From Magnetovibrio blakemorei (GTDB lineage Bacteria > Pseudomonadota > Alphaproteobacteria > Rhodospirillales > Magnetovibrionaceae), in assembly GCF_001746755.1 (NCBI RefSeq), contig NZ_MCGG01000017.1:62001-126000 (forward strand): a stretch of 64,000 nucleotides of DNA, read 5' to 3'. Positions 39,913 through 49,310 of this stretch are shown one piece after another (position 1 is the stretch's first letter; every line of letters begins with the position of its first letter). Made by a program: the position numbers and the translations under genes. The notes below the pieces were generated by a model that saw only the letters and a list, made by a program, of their open reading frames with translations, searched no databases and was not told the origin of the DNA.

Positions 39913-41133
39913 TTAGGCCTCCGCGCGGCGTTTTTCCGCGTCTTCGAGAACGGTTTGATAGTTGTCCATAAAGGACTTAATGGAACGAAGGGCTTGGCGG
40001 GTGCGGTGTTTGTTTTCCACCACCGCCAAACGCACAAAGCCATCGCCATGTTCGCCAAAGCCGATGCCCGGCGCCACCGCAACCTGGGCTTCGCGCAGCA
40101 ACAGCTTGGAAAATTCCAGCGATCCTAAATGTTCAAAGGCCTTGGGCAGTGGCGCCCAGGCAAACATGGTCGCAGGCGGGCTGGGCACATGCCAACCGGC
40201 ACCGGCCAAACCGTCGATCAAAACGTCGCGGCGCTCTTTATAGAGCTGACGAATTTCATCAACGCAATTTTGCGGACCATTCAACGCCGCCGTGGCCGCC
40301 ACCTGGATGGGCGTGAACGCGCCGTAATCCAGATACGATTTGATCCGCGTCAGCGCCGAAATCAGGCGTGGATTGCCAGCCGCAAAACCGATGCGCCAAC
40401 CGGGCATGTTGTAGGTTTTGGACATGGACGTGAATTCAACACAAACCTCTTTGGCACCCTTGACCTGCAAAATGGAGGGCGGCGGATTGCCATCAAAATA
40501 AATTTCCGAGTACGCGATGTCCGACAGCACGTAGATTTGATGGTGGCGGCAAAAATCGACCACGGCTTCATAAAAGTCGAGATCACAAACCTCTGCCGTC
40601 GGGTTGTTGGGATAGTTGATCACCAACATGGACGGCTTGGGCACCGAATGATTGACCGCGTTTTGCAAGGCGACAAAAAACTCAGGTCCCGTCGAAACCG
40701 GAATGCTGCGCACCGCCGCACCGGCGATGATGAAGCCGAACTGGTGAATCGGATAACTGGGGTTGGGCACCAAAATCACATCACCGGGGCTGGTGATGGC
40801 GCTGGCCAAGTTGGCCAAGCCTTCTTTTGAACCCAGTGTCACGATGGCTTCCGTCTCCGGATCCAGAGACACGTTCCAACGCCGTTCGTAATAAGCCGCC
40901 AAGGCGCGGCGCAGACCCGGAATACCGCGTGAATTGGAATAGCCGTGGGTTTTCGGATTGCGCGCCGTTTCACACAGTTTTTCAACAATGTGCGCGGGCG
41001 TCGGCTGATCGGGATTGCCCATGCCAAAATCGATGATGTCCTCACCAGCGGCGCGGGCGCGGGCCTTCATCTTATTGACTTCAGCGAAGACATAAGGGGG
41101 GAGACGGCGAATGCGGTGAAATTCCTGTTCCAT
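39913..41133 (-). CDS. alaC: Alanine-type aminotransferase (AlaC-like)
   Basis: Class I PLP aminotransferase, 406 residues, closest in wording to glutamate-pyruvate aminotransferase AlaC: RIRRLPPYVFAEVN at the start, IIDFGMGNPDQPTPAHIVEK near residue 38 and GSKEGLANLASAI near 105. The PLP Lys is in SMSKTYNMPGWRIGFAAGN near 240. Related enzymes act on diaminopimelate or aspartate, so the exact substrate is not certain; the coupling to hom fits aspartate-family amino acid synthesis. Confidence 0.88.
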   Translation of the reverse strand: MEQEFHRIRRLPPYVFAEVNKMKARARAAGEDIIDFGMGNPDQPTPAHIVEKLCETARNPKTHGYSNSRGIPGLRRALAAYYERRWNVSLDPETEAIVTLGSKEGLANLASAITSPGDVILVPNPSYPIHQFGFIIAGAAVRSIPVSTGPEFFVALQNAVNHSVPKPSMLVINYPNNPTAEVCDLDFYEAVVDFCRHHQIYVLSDIAYSEIYFDGNPPPSILQVKGAKEVCVEFTSMSKTYNMPGWRIGFAAGNPRLISALTRIKSYLDYGAFTPIQVAATAALNGPQNCVDEIRQLYKERRDVLIDGLAGAGWHVPSPPATMFAWAPLPKAFEHLGSLEFSKLLLREAQVAVAPGIGFGEHGDGFVRLAVVENKHRTRQALRSIKSFMDNYQTVLEDAEKRRAEA

Positions 41134-41186
41134 GTGCTCGTTCTGCCAGAAGGTTAGAGTTCAAACAAGTGCATTTGTAGCGAAAA

Positions 41187-41216
41187 CGCCGCCGTCCCAT
41201 GTGTGAGACGGCGGCG
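41187..41216 (-). terminator. Terminator after the OmpA-like lipoprotein gene
   Basis: Perfect 10-bp stem CGCCGCCGTC/GACGGCGGCG with a ten-base loop, followed on the minus strand by GTTTTCG. It lies 27 bases after the stop and upstream of alaC. Confidence 0.8.
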
Positions 41217-41243
41217 CCGGATAATCCGGATCGTCGCCTGCGT

Positions 41244-42383
41244 CTAAGTGGCGGCACCCGCCAGATAGATTTCGACCCGACGGTTGGACGCCTCACCCGA
41301 AGGCATGACTTCCATATACAAAGGTTGTGTATCAGAAACCGCTTGAACTTCAAGGCTTTGGTCCGAAAGACCAAGGTTTCTCAGCGCCGTGCCAATGGCC
41401 CCGGCGCGATTCATGGAAATTTCAAAGTTCACCATCTGGTGTTTGATGTAATCCATGTCTTTGGTCCGCGCACTGGCATGCCCCACCACGACCACACGTC
41501 CGCCACGTTCTTTTTGCAGTTGAATAACCGCACCCAAGATTGAACGGTCGCGCTGATCCAAGTTGGCGGCGTTGTTGGCGAAGTGAATGGTCGCGACCCG
41601 CAACATCCCATTGACGGCGACGGCACCGAATTCCGGCGAGTGCGTTGCGCTGGGATCGGGGAACATGGCCGTGTTTTGGGCCGTATTTTGGGCCTGATAG
41701 GCGTCAACCTCGCCACCTTGCATGGTGTGTTGTGCCTGAGTGGCAGGCTTGGATACGGTTTCCATACCATCCGCCGTAATCACGACGGTTTCAAAGCCCT
41801 CATCGCCATAAGGCGACATGGCGTTCACCGGCGGGAATTCAAACGGCGGCGGCGGCGTCATGGACGCACTTGAAGACGGTGATGACGGTGCTGCAGACGC
41901 ATACCCTGGCATCGCCGGAGGTGGCGGTGCCGCCACCGTCCCCAACGACTGTGCAGACCTGGACGGCATGACGGGCGCAGGCGAAACCGCCGCGCTCGGT
42001 TGCGCCATCGGCACAGGAGGAGACACAGAAGGAGCCGCAGCGACTTCCGATTGCGGAGCCAAAACGTTGGACGGCGCACCCTGGCGTTCAATCGGCGGAG
42101 AGGCATAGTTACCAGCCGTTTGGGCCGCGTTCAAACCGTTCGGCGCACGCTCAACGGACTGCGAAGGCGCAGACGCCGGAGGTGGTGCATTGGGATCGGC
42201 TGCAAGGCCATTGTTTTGCCCCGAGGGCATGGCACCGGCATCAGCGGCTTGACTGTCACCCGAAAAGAAATCCGTGGTCTTTTCATACCAAGACACCGGG
42301 TTAATCGCGTCCGGAACGGATGAACACGCCCCCAGCGCGACACTCAGCAAGGCCGCCGATGCAGCAGCGCGGAAAACACCCAT
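41244..42383 (-). CDS. OmpA-family lipoprotein with a Pro/Ala-rich linker
   Basis: 379 residues from ATG 42383, which puts the lipobox LGAC with Cys20 at a normal distance; ATG 42431 in the same frame would give an unusually long leader. A long low-complexity linker rich in Pro, Ala and Ser (about 60-200) crosses the periplasm. The C-terminal part (about 270-379) is an OmpA-like peptidoglycan-binding domain with IHFANNAANLDQRD, VVVVGHASART and a final ASNRRVEIYL. It probably tethers the outer membrane to the wall. The gene is divergent from phaC. Confidence 0.86.
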   Translation of the reverse strand: MGVFRAAASAALLSVALGACSSVPDAINPVSWYEKTTDFFSGDSQAADAGAMPSGQNNGLAADPNAPPPASAPSQSVERAPNGLNAAQTAGNYASPPIERQGAPSNVLAPQSEVAAAPSVSPPVPMAQPSAAVSPAPVMPSRSAQSLGTVAAPPPPAMPGYASAAPSSPSSSASMTPPPPFEFPPVNAMSPYGDEGFETVVITADGMETVSKPATQAQHTMQGGEVDAYQAQNTAQNTAMFPDPSATHSPEFGAVAVNGMLRVATIHFANNAANLDQRDRSILGAVIQLQKERGGRVVVVGHASARTKDMDYIKHQMVNFEISMNRAGAIGTALRNLGLSDQSLEVQAVSDTQPLYMEVMPSGEASNRRVEIYLAGAAT

Positions 42384-42614
42384 ATTGCCCCATGGTTTAT
42401 GGCGTTGCGAAGATTGCGTAGCGTTCAACATAGCTTATGGCCCGTTCTGTCTATGCGGTGTCATCCCAAAGGAGGCCACCAAATCCCTGAATTCTTGAAC
42501 ATTTATGGCACACTGAACGGCGTTTGTTAAGATTATAACTCACACTTCGTTTCTGATGTATAAACTGATATGACTGAACCCCTGTTCACGGCAAGAAACC
42601 AAAGGTCCTCCCTC

Positions 42615-44486
42615 ATGTCAGATCAACACGCAAACAAAAAACAAACCGCCCCAACCGAAGGCGAAGTTGAGCATGCTCTTGAGCACATGGAAGAACTGCC
42701 AACGATTCTGGCCGAAGTCGCGACACGTTCACAAGAAATGATCCGTGAATTTAACGAACGCCACGCCACTGACCCCGAATGGCAGGCCACCGCGCGCTCA
42801 GAACTCAACTTGACCGAATTGGTCGGCTTGCCCGAAACCTTTGCCGAGCTGACCCGTCAAATGATGTCGGAACCGGAGCATCTGGCCAAGGCGCAGATGA
42901 AGTTTTGGGAAAACGGCTTAAAGCTGCTGGGCTATTTCAACGCCCGAATGGCCGGACACAAACCGGAACCCATCGCCCAACCCCAACGCGGCGACAAACG
43001 ATTTTTGGACAAAGACTGGAAAGAAGATCCCTACTTTGATTTCCTCAAGCAGCAATACTTGCTGTTTTCAACGTGGGTTGACGATTTGGTCAACGGGGCC
43101 GATGGGCTTGATCCTCATGAACGGCAAAAGGCTCAATTTTTCACCCGCCGCCTGACCGACGCCATGGCGCCCACCAATTTTTTGCTGACCAATCCCGAAG
43201 CCTTGCACGAAACCATCGAAACACGCGGCGACAACTTGATCAAAGGCCTGGAAATGGCCATCCAGGACATGGAAAAAGGCCGAGGTCGCCTCAATGTGCG
43301 CACCACCAAAGAAGGGGCCTTTACGCTTGGGGTCGAACTTGCCAACACGCCGGGTAAAGTGATCTTTCGCAACGATTTGATGGAACTGATCCAATACACC
43401 CCCACCACAGACAAGGTGCGCAAAACGCCTTTGTTGGTGGTGCCGCCTTGGATCAATAAATTCTACATCTTGGATTTGGGCGCTGAAAAATCCTTTGTCC
43501 GTTGGGCCGTCGAACAGGGCCACACGGTGTTCATCATTTCCTGGGTCAACCCTGACGAAAGCCTCAAAGACAAAGCCTTTGAAGATTATCTGGTCGAAGG
43601 CCCCTTGGCCGCACTGGACGCCATCGAACAGGCCACCGGCGAAACCCAGGTGAACGCCATCGGCTATTGCATTGGCGGCACCTTGTTGGCCACCACGCTG
43701 GCGTACCTTGCCGACCAAGAACTTAAAGGCGGCGCAAAAAACCGCATTAAATCGGCAACTTTTTTCACAACCCTTCTGGATTTTTCGGATGTGGGCGAAT
43801 TGTCGGTGTTCATCGACGACGGCCTGGTCGGTCGCTTGGAAGAACACATGAAGGACAACGGCATTTTGTACGGCCGCGAAATGGCTTCGACGTTTTCGTT
43901 GCTGCGCGCCAATGATCTGATTTGGTCGTTTGCCATCAACAGTTATCTGATGGGCAAAGACCCGCGTCCGTTTGATATTTTGCATTGGAATTCCGATTAC
44001 ACCAACATGCCCGCAGCCATGCACACGTATTATCTGCGCCACATGTATCTGGAAAATCGTCTGCGTGTACACGGTGGCATCGAAATCAAAGGCGTAAAGA
44101 TTGACCTGGCCAAAATCAAAACCCCCAGTTACTTCCTGGCCACCAAAGAAGACCACATCGCACCGTGGAAAACCGTCTATGAAAGTTCACGCCTGTTGAG
44201 CGGTCCAACCAAATACGTGATGTCCGGATCGGGTCATGTCGGTGGTGTTATCAACCCACCAAGCCGCAATAAATACGGCTACTGGACCAACAGCGCCAAG
44301 CCGAACAAAGCCGGAGCGTGGCTGGAAGGCGCGTCTCAACACCCGGGGTCTTGGTGGAACGACTGGAACAAATGGGTCACCCGGTACACGGGCAAAAAAG
44401 ACCAAGCCCCGCGCAAACCCGGTAAGGGCAAACTGAAGGCATTGTGTGCGGCACCGGGCGAGTACGTCTTAAAGCGCAGCGACTAA
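42615..44486 (+). CDS. phaC: Class I poly(3-hydroxyalkanoate) synthase
   Basis: Polymerises hydroxyacyl-CoA into the storage polyester PHA. 623 residues from ATG 42615, with AAAGG nine bases upstream; the ATG at 42570 lacks a site. The N-terminal PhaC domain is followed by an alpha/beta fold with the lipase-like box GYCIGGTL near residue 354, where Cys replaces Ser. Also seen are PPWINKFYILDL and the late SGSGHVGGVINPPS with the catalytic His. No phasin or depolymerase gene is adjacent. Confidence 0.95.
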   Translation: MSDQHANKKQTAPTEGEVEHALEHMEELPTILAEVATRSQEMIREFNERHATDPEWQATARSELNLTELVGLPETFAELTRQMMSEPEHLAKAQMKFWENGLKLLGYFNARMAGHKPEPIAQPQRGDKRFLDKDWKEDPYFDFLKQQYLLFSTWVDDLVNGADGLDPHERQKAQFFTRRLTDAMAPTNFLLTNPEALHETIETRGDNLIKGLEMAIQDMEKGRGRLNVRTTKEGAFTLGVELANTPGKVIFRNDLMELIQYTPTTDKVRKTPLLVVPPWINKFYILDLGAEKSFVRWAVEQGHTVFIISWVNPDESLKDKAFEDYLVEGPLAALDAIEQATGETQVNAIGYCIGGTLLATTLAYLADQELKGGAKNRIKSATFFTTLLDFSDVGELSVFIDDGLVGRLEEHMKDNGILYGREMASTFSLLRANDLIWSFAINSYLMGKDPRPFDILHWNSDYTNMPAAMHTYYLRHMYLENRLRVHGGIEIKGVKIDLAKIKTPSYFLATKEDHIAPWKTVYESSRLLSGPTKYVMSGSGHVGGVINPPSRNKYGYWTNSAKPNKAGAWLEGASQHPGSWWNDWNKWVTRYTGKKDQAPRKPGKGKLKALCAAPGEYVLKRSD

Positions 44487-44522
44487 CTCAGTTCACGGGC
44501 TCAGTTCACGGGCTCAGTTCAC
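44487..44522. repeat. Three tandem copies of a 13-bp unit between phaC and the kinase gene
   Basis: CTCAGTTCACGGG occurs at 44487-44499 and 44500-44512, with a third partial copy at 44513-44522. The array starts right after the phaC stop; the third copy includes the stop codon of the convergent kinase gene. It looks like slippage duplication of the gene end. Confidence 0.9.
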
Positions 44523-46715
44523 AGATACTGTACGTTCTGGCGGGAATTTGAGAATCACGCACGTTCCCTGCCCGAGCGTGCTTTCGATACTCAATGTCCC
44601 GCCGTGCATTTCCATCAACTGCGCGGCCAACGGCAAACCTAAGCCTGTGCCTTCGTAGCGCTTGCTCAGATGATGACCGTCAACTTGACCAAAGGGACTG
44701 AGCGCCACGTCGATATCGTGAAGAGACATGCCGATGCCGTTGTCGATGATTTTCAGTTCAAAGGCACCTTCCACACACGCCCCTTCGATATTGACCTCTC
44801 CGCCATGGGTGAATTTCAGGGCATTGCTGAGAATGTTCAGCAGCACCTGTTTGAGGCGCATACGATCACCGCGCAAGATAAACGGCAATCCTTCGCCAAG
44901 TCGATTGTTCAGCGTGTTATCATTTTTAAGAGCTTGTGCTTGAAGCATGGAGAGAACCTCCTTCACTTCGCGATTTACATGCACGTCGCTTTCTTCAAGA
45001 GTCAGTTGGCCCGCTTCAATTTTTGACAGGTCAAGAATATCGTTCACGATGTTGAGCAAGTTGTGGCCGCTGGTGGTGATAAAACTTGAATACTCCTTCA
45101 GCTTTGGCGGCAACACACCCATCACACCGGATGTCATCATTTCCGAAAAGCCGATGATGGAATTAAGCGGCGTGCGCAGTTCGTGACTCATATTGGCCAA
45201 GAAATTCGATTTTGCACGGTTGGCGGCAAGAGCCTCCATCACCGCGCTTTCTAAGTTGCGCTCCGTCTGCTTACGATCCGTGAGGTCCATGGCCATCGCT
45301 TGAAAATGCGTGACATGGCCTTCGTCATCAAAAAAGGCTCGATTGTTCCACCGCAACCACCGAGGCTCGCCAACTGTGTTGTTGGACATTTGCTCATACA
45401 CAAAAGCGGGTTCATCAGGGGTGCAATTTTCCAACCTCCCCATGATGACAGACCGTTCGGCGTCAGAGACATGCTCTATCCATTTTTGCCCCACCCAATC
45501 TTGCGGTGTACCACCAAAAAATGCGGCCATGGGTTCGTTGACAAAAACCTCGGTCGTGTCCGGCAAAAAGCGATGCACCAAGTGCTCTTCGTTTTCCACC
45601 AATTCACGGTAGTGGGCTTCACTTTCACGGAGTTCTTCGGTGCGTTCATCCAAAACATCCAGCATGCGATCATACGCCAAGGCCAACGTACCAAGCTCGC
45701 CAGAGCGATAGGACATATTGGAACGCGCCGTGAAATCTCCGTCTTCGACCTTCCCGGCCAGGAGAATCAATTTGTTGATGGGATCAAGCACCAAAACTCG
45801 CACCCCTGTCCAACTCACAAACAAAGCGCCCACCGCCAAGCTCAACAACAAAGCAAGATGGATGTACAAATTTTCCTGCATATCCGCCAGCAAGGGAGGC
45901 AGCGGTGCAAAAGCAGCCACGACCGCCCCGCCGGGAATGCGCGAGACGCTGGCAAATCCGGCCAGCACGTCATGACCGTGTTCATCTTTAAAAATCAGCG
46001 CGCCGTCGGTCTTGCCGATCAATTGGCGCCCCAGCTCCGTGTCCGCGATGGATGAACCGATTTCAAACAGGTTTTGAGGATGGCTGGACATCACTTCGCC
46101 TTGGCCATTGATGACCACCATGCGCTGACCGTCAAGGCGTGACAAATCCGCCAAATAAGTCCTGAGCCACGTCATGCTCAGGCCATTGTTCAAGGTGCCG
46201 TTGACTTGCCCTTTGGGGTCAAACAATGGCAGAGAAAACACCAGTACGGGTTCCCCGGTCAGAACGCCGAACTTAAACGGGCTCACGGCAAACGATTTGG
46301 TCCGAAAGGCTTCAATGATGTTGGGCGACGTGCTGACGTCTTTCGGCGTTTTCAAAGGGCCGGAACTGCAGACGATAAACTTTTCGGCGTTGACCACGGA
46401 AAAGTTGGTGTATTTGGTGAACTTGGCCCCCACACTTTGCAACACGCGCATGCAGGAAAACAAGTTGCTGCCCAAAACCGCATTGGTCCCCGACAGGCCG
46501 GAAAGCAGTTCTTCGGATGTGTTGATGAGATCGTCAATTTTAGCTACGGCGTCGTGGGCGGCTGTGGTGAAGTCTTGTGTGACTTCCGCAATCCGCCGTT
46601 TCTTGTCTTGCGCGCTGTTATAAAAATCAAAGCTTGCGAGAGACACGACCACAGCCAGAATCAAGAAAAAGATTCTGCCTGAAATACTTTTGTGCACAGC
46701 CGTCTGGAATGCCAT
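44514..46715 (-). CDS. Membrane sensor histidine kinase (Cache-HAMP-PAS-HisKA-HATPase)
   Basis: 733 residues. The order is membrane helix 1 (about 14-36), a large periplasmic double-Cache-like sensor (about 40-280), helix 2 (about 285-307), HAMP (about 310-360), a PAS domain (about 380-490), HisKA with the phosphorylated His in FLANMSHELRTPLNS near 511, and an ATPase domain with NILSNALKFTHGG, DNGIGM and GTGLGLPLA boxes. No receiver domain or response regulator is nearby. The ligand is unknown; Cache domains usually bind small organic molecules. Confidence 0.93.
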   Translation of the reverse strand: MAFQTAVHKSISGRIFFLILAVVVSLASFDFYNSAQDKKRRIAEVTQDFTTAAHDAVAKIDDLINTSEELLSGLSGTNAVLGSNLFSCMRVLQSVGAKFTKYTNFSVVNAEKFIVCSSGPLKTPKDVSTSPNIIEAFRTKSFAVSPFKFGVLTGEPVLVFSLPLFDPKGQVNGTLNNGLSMTWLRTYLADLSRLDGQRMVVINGQGEVMSSHPQNLFEIGSSIADTELGRQLIGKTDGALIFKDEHGHDVLAGFASVSRIPGGAVVAAFAPLPPLLADMQENLYIHLALLLSLAVGALFVSWTGVRVLVLDPINKLILLAGKVEDGDFTARSNMSYRSGELGTLALAYDRMLDVLDERTEELRESEAHYRELVENEEHLVHRFLPDTTEVFVNEPMAAFFGGTPQDWVGQKWIEHVSDAERSVIMGRLENCTPDEPAFVYEQMSNNTVGEPRWLRWNNRAFFDDEGHVTHFQAMAMDLTDRKQTERNLESAVMEALAANRAKSNFLANMSHELRTPLNSIIGFSEMMTSGVMGVLPPKLKEYSSFITTSGHNLLNIVNDILDLSKIEAGQLTLEESDVHVNREVKEVLSMLQAQALKNDNTLNNRLGEGLPFILRGDRMRLKQVLLNILSNALKFTHGGEVNIEGACVEGAFELKIIDNGIGMSLHDIDVALSPFGQVDGHHLSKRYEGTGLGLPLAAQLMEMHGGTLSIESTLGQGTCVILKFPPERTVSVN

Positions 46716-46882
46716 AGCCTTGAGCCCACTCTCAGCAAATTGACAAAATAATTTTTTATATGATCAGTATTGTAAGGTCAGTAAAAGTAACCACTGAAGT
46801 TCGCAACCGGCGCAAACATATACTCAGTGAATTGCCATATCAATACACCAAAAAGGAGAGGCCCGGATGTATTTGATCCACC

Positions 46883-47098
46883 TTACCAGTGGGGCGGTTT
46901 TTGATCCGCTTCGGGACCGTCGCCGACCTCATCTTCCAACGTGATGATGCGGTCTTTGGTGCGTTCAATTTCGCGTTCCAGATCTTCGATACGTTTCCAT
47001 TGCTGGCTGACCATTTCGGACAAGTCCTGCATTTCCGCATCGCGATGAGCCAGCAGTTCTTCCACGACCTGAAGCCGGGCGTCGAAAGTATCATTCAT
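46883..47098 (-). CDS. slyX: SlyX-family protein
   Basis: 71-residue predicted coiled coil (about 8-55) ending in the PPHW tail typical of SlyX proteins (usually PPHY or PPHW). The function is not established; SlyX was named from a neighbourhood association. The start overlaps the end of the meaB gene by 8 bases, so it is the last gene of the operon. The coiled coil suggests an oligomer. Confidence 0.82.
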   Translation of the reverse strand: MNDTFDARLQVVEELLAHRDAEMQDLSEMVSQQWKRIEDLEREIERTKDRIITLEDEVGDGPEADQKPPHW

Positions 47099-48068
47099 CT
47101 CCAGAGGTTCCTTTTAACGTCACCGCGCTCAACAGTTCGCGTGCGGCAGCACGGACATCTAAATCGCGGGTGTAAGCTTGCTCCAACAACCCTTGAAGTT
47201 TGCCGTTGCGTTCGCGCATCAAGCGGTCGCGCAAAATGTCTTCGGCGGTTTTGATGATGCGCATTTGCAAAATTTGCCGCTTGCGCACCTCCATCTCGCC
47301 ACTGCTTTTCAGGTGTTCATAATGGGTGATGATCTTTTGGCTAAGTTCAACAATGCCCTCGCCCGATTCCGCACTGGTGGGCACCACCGGAATGGTCCAC
47401 GCTTTATCGCCCTTTCCGGGGCGGCCCAGATGCAACATGCCGTTGATATCTTGAATGGTGTGCGACGCGTCGGGCTTGTCGCATTTGCTGACCACATGAA
47501 TGTCGGCGATTTCCAACACACCCGCCTTGATGGCTTGCACTTCGTCGCCAAGCCCCGGGGCCGAGACAACAATAACGGTGTGCGCCGCTTGCACGATGTC
47601 CACTTCGTCTTGACCGACCCCGACGGTTTCGATCAACACCACATCGAACCCCGCCGCGTCCAAGACGTCTACCGTATCCAAAGAGGCACGTGCCAATCCG
47701 CCCAACGCGCCACGGGTCGCCATGGAGCGAATGAACACGCCGTCATCTTCGGCAAAACCTGTCATGCGCACCCGGTCGCCCAAAATCGCCCCGCCGGAAA
47801 ACGGGCTGCTGGGATCGATGGCGACGATGCCTACGGTTTTGCCCAACTTGCGAAATTCCCGCGTCAACGCCGCCACCATGGTCGATTTGCCGCTGCCGGG
47901 CACCCCCGTCAGGCCCACCACATGGGCGCGGCCTGCATGGCGATGGATTTGCGCCATCAGATGTTCAGCCGCGTCGTTGCGGCCTTCGGCAATGGACATG
48001 GCACGCGCCACCGCACGGGTTTTTCCCGCCAAAACGTCGGCGACTAAGTTTTCGGTTTCATCGGCCAT
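47091..48068 (-). CDS. meaB: Methylmalonyl-CoA mutase-associated GTPase MeaB
   Basis: G3E-type GTPase that protects and reloads the adenosylcobalamin enzyme methylmalonyl-CoA mutase. 325 residues from ATG 48068; the upstream open frame is inside the next gene. The P-loop GVPGSGKSTMVAAL lies near residue 54, the base-specific VSKCDKPD near 208, and DPSSPFSGGAILGDRVRM near 84 is the family signature. The start overlaps the previous stop (TAATG). No mutase gene is in the window. Confidence 0.94.
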   Translation of the reverse strand: MADETENLVADVLAGKTRAVARAMSIAEGRNDAAEHLMAQIHRHAGRAHVVGLTGVPGSGKSTMVAALTREFRKLGKTVGIVAIDPSSPFSGGAILGDRVRMTGFAEDDGVFIRSMATRGALGGLARASLDTVDVLDAAGFDVVLIETVGVGQDEVDIVQAAHTVIVVSAPGLGDEVQAIKAGVLEIADIHVVSKCDKPDASHTIQDINGMLHLGRPGKGDKAWTIPVVPTSAESGEGIVELSQKIITHYEHLKSSGEMEVRKRQILQMRIIKTAEDILRDRLMRERNGKLQGLLEQAYTRDLDVRAAARELLSAVTLKGTSGDE

Positions 48069-48592
48069 TAAAGTTCGCTTTCGGTTTTTTTGTACTCTTT
48101 TGCCAACTGCACATAGTTGGGTTGGATATAGGCCATCATTTCGCGATCTTGGGCATTCACATCGCGCACATAACGTGCGGGCGATCCGGCCCACATTTGT
48201 CCCGCAGGGATGTGCTTGCCTGGCGTCACCAACGCGCCCGCCGCGACCAGTGCACCCTGTTCAACCACGGCCCCATCCATGACACAAGCCTTCATCCCGA
48301 TAAAGCTGTCGGCATGCAAAGTGCACGCATGGATCAGCGCCATATGGCCGATGGTGACACGATCACCAATAATGGTGCCAAAGGGTCGCGACACATGCAC
48401 GATGGTACCGTCTTGAATGTTCACCCCAGCCCCGATGCGAATCCCGTTGACGTCACCGCGCACCACACAGCCGTACCAGATACCGCTATCGGGACCGATT
48501 TCAACGTCGCCGGTGATGACCGCCGTGGCCGCCACAAAGGTGCTGTCGTCAATCTTCGGCAAAATGCCGCGATAAGGTAAAATGGTCGCCAT
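48068..48592 (-). CDS. Gamma-carbonic anhydrase-like hexapeptide-repeat protein
   Basis: 174 residues forming a left-handed beta-helix. The three metal-binding His positions of the gamma class are present in GTIVHV near residue 66 and TIGHMALIHACTL near 83 and 88, and the family pattern IWYGCVVRGDVN near 38 is clear. Catalytic activity is plausible but many family members are inactive. It is overlapped by meaB at its 3' end. Confidence 0.88.
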   Translation of the reverse strand: MATILPYRGILPKIDDSTFVAATAVITGDVEIGPDSGIWYGCVVRGDVNGIRIGAGVNIQDGTIVHVSRPFGTIIGDRVTIGHMALIHACTLHADSFIGMKACVMDGAVVEQGALVAAGALVTPGKHIPAGQMWAGSPARYVRDVNAQDREMMAYIQPNYVQLAKEYKKTESEL

Positions 48593-48605
48593 CCGAAAAA
48601 TCCTT

Positions 48606-49310
48606 TTATGTCTGCAGCCACGCGCGCAAAGCTGCCGTCACGGCCTCGGGCTGTTCGATGGGGCTCAAATGGCCACAGTCGGGGATCACCACCAACTTGG
48701 CGTTAGCGCCGATACCGTCCACCATTTCTTGATGCACTTCCACGGGGGTCAGGGCGTCTTGTTCACCACACAGCACCAACGTAGGGCAGTTGATTTTGGC
48801 CAGATCCGCGCGGCCATCCACGCGGTTCATAATCGCCGTCTGCTGGTCCACAAAAACGTCGGAGCCAAGCCGCGCCGCCATCTGGCCAAACACATTGGCG
48901 ATGGCCGGCACGTTCATATGATCGGGATGGATCAAGTTGGGCAGCATCTCCGCCACAATGCCGTCGAGCTTTCCCGTCTCTGCAATCTTGATCAAGCGTT
49001 TGCGGTTTTCCGATTGTTCCGGCAAATCGGCACGCGCATTGGTGTCGATAAAGCCCAAATGGGTCACCCGACTTGGCGCTTGGCGCATAATTTCTTGGGC
49101 CACATAGCCGCCCATGCTGAGCCCGGCCAAGGCAAACTCATCCGGCGCTTCATCCAGCACCTGCTCGGCTAACGCCTCCATGGAATCGGCATCAGATATA
49201 TCGGCGACGATCACATCGACGACATTGGACAACGCCACCACCTGATGCGCCCACAAAGCGGCATCGCACATGAGGCCGGGAATCAAAATAAGGGTCGGTC
49301 TGGATTTCAT
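48606..49310 (-). CDS. Alpha/beta-fold hydrolase
   Basis: 234 residues from ATG 49310, which overlaps the previous stop in TGATG. The nucleophile elbow ALAGLSMGGYVAQE lies near residue 82, LILIPGLMCDAALW carries the oxyanion region near 8, and the catalytic His is in PDCGHLSPIEQPEAV near 212. Several enzyme types share this plan, so the substrate is unknown. It forms an operon with the genes on either side. Confidence 0.86.
   Translation of the reverse strand: MKSRPTLILIPGLMCDAALWAHQVVALSNVVDVIVADISDADSMEALAEQVLDEAPDEFALAGLSMGGYVAQEIMRQAPSRVTHLGFIDTNARADLPEQSENRKRLIKIAETGKLDGIVAEMLPNLIHPDHMNVPAIANVFGQMAARLGSDVFVDQQTAIMNRVDGRADLAKINCPTLVLCGEQDALTPVEVHQEMVDGIGANAKLVVIPDCGHLSPIEQPEAVTAALRAWLQT

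Noticed and set aside
42506-42522. Sigma-54 promoter (TGGCAC element) before phaC
   Set aside because: The TGGCAC is present, but no GC element lies at the required distance from GG, so the match fails.
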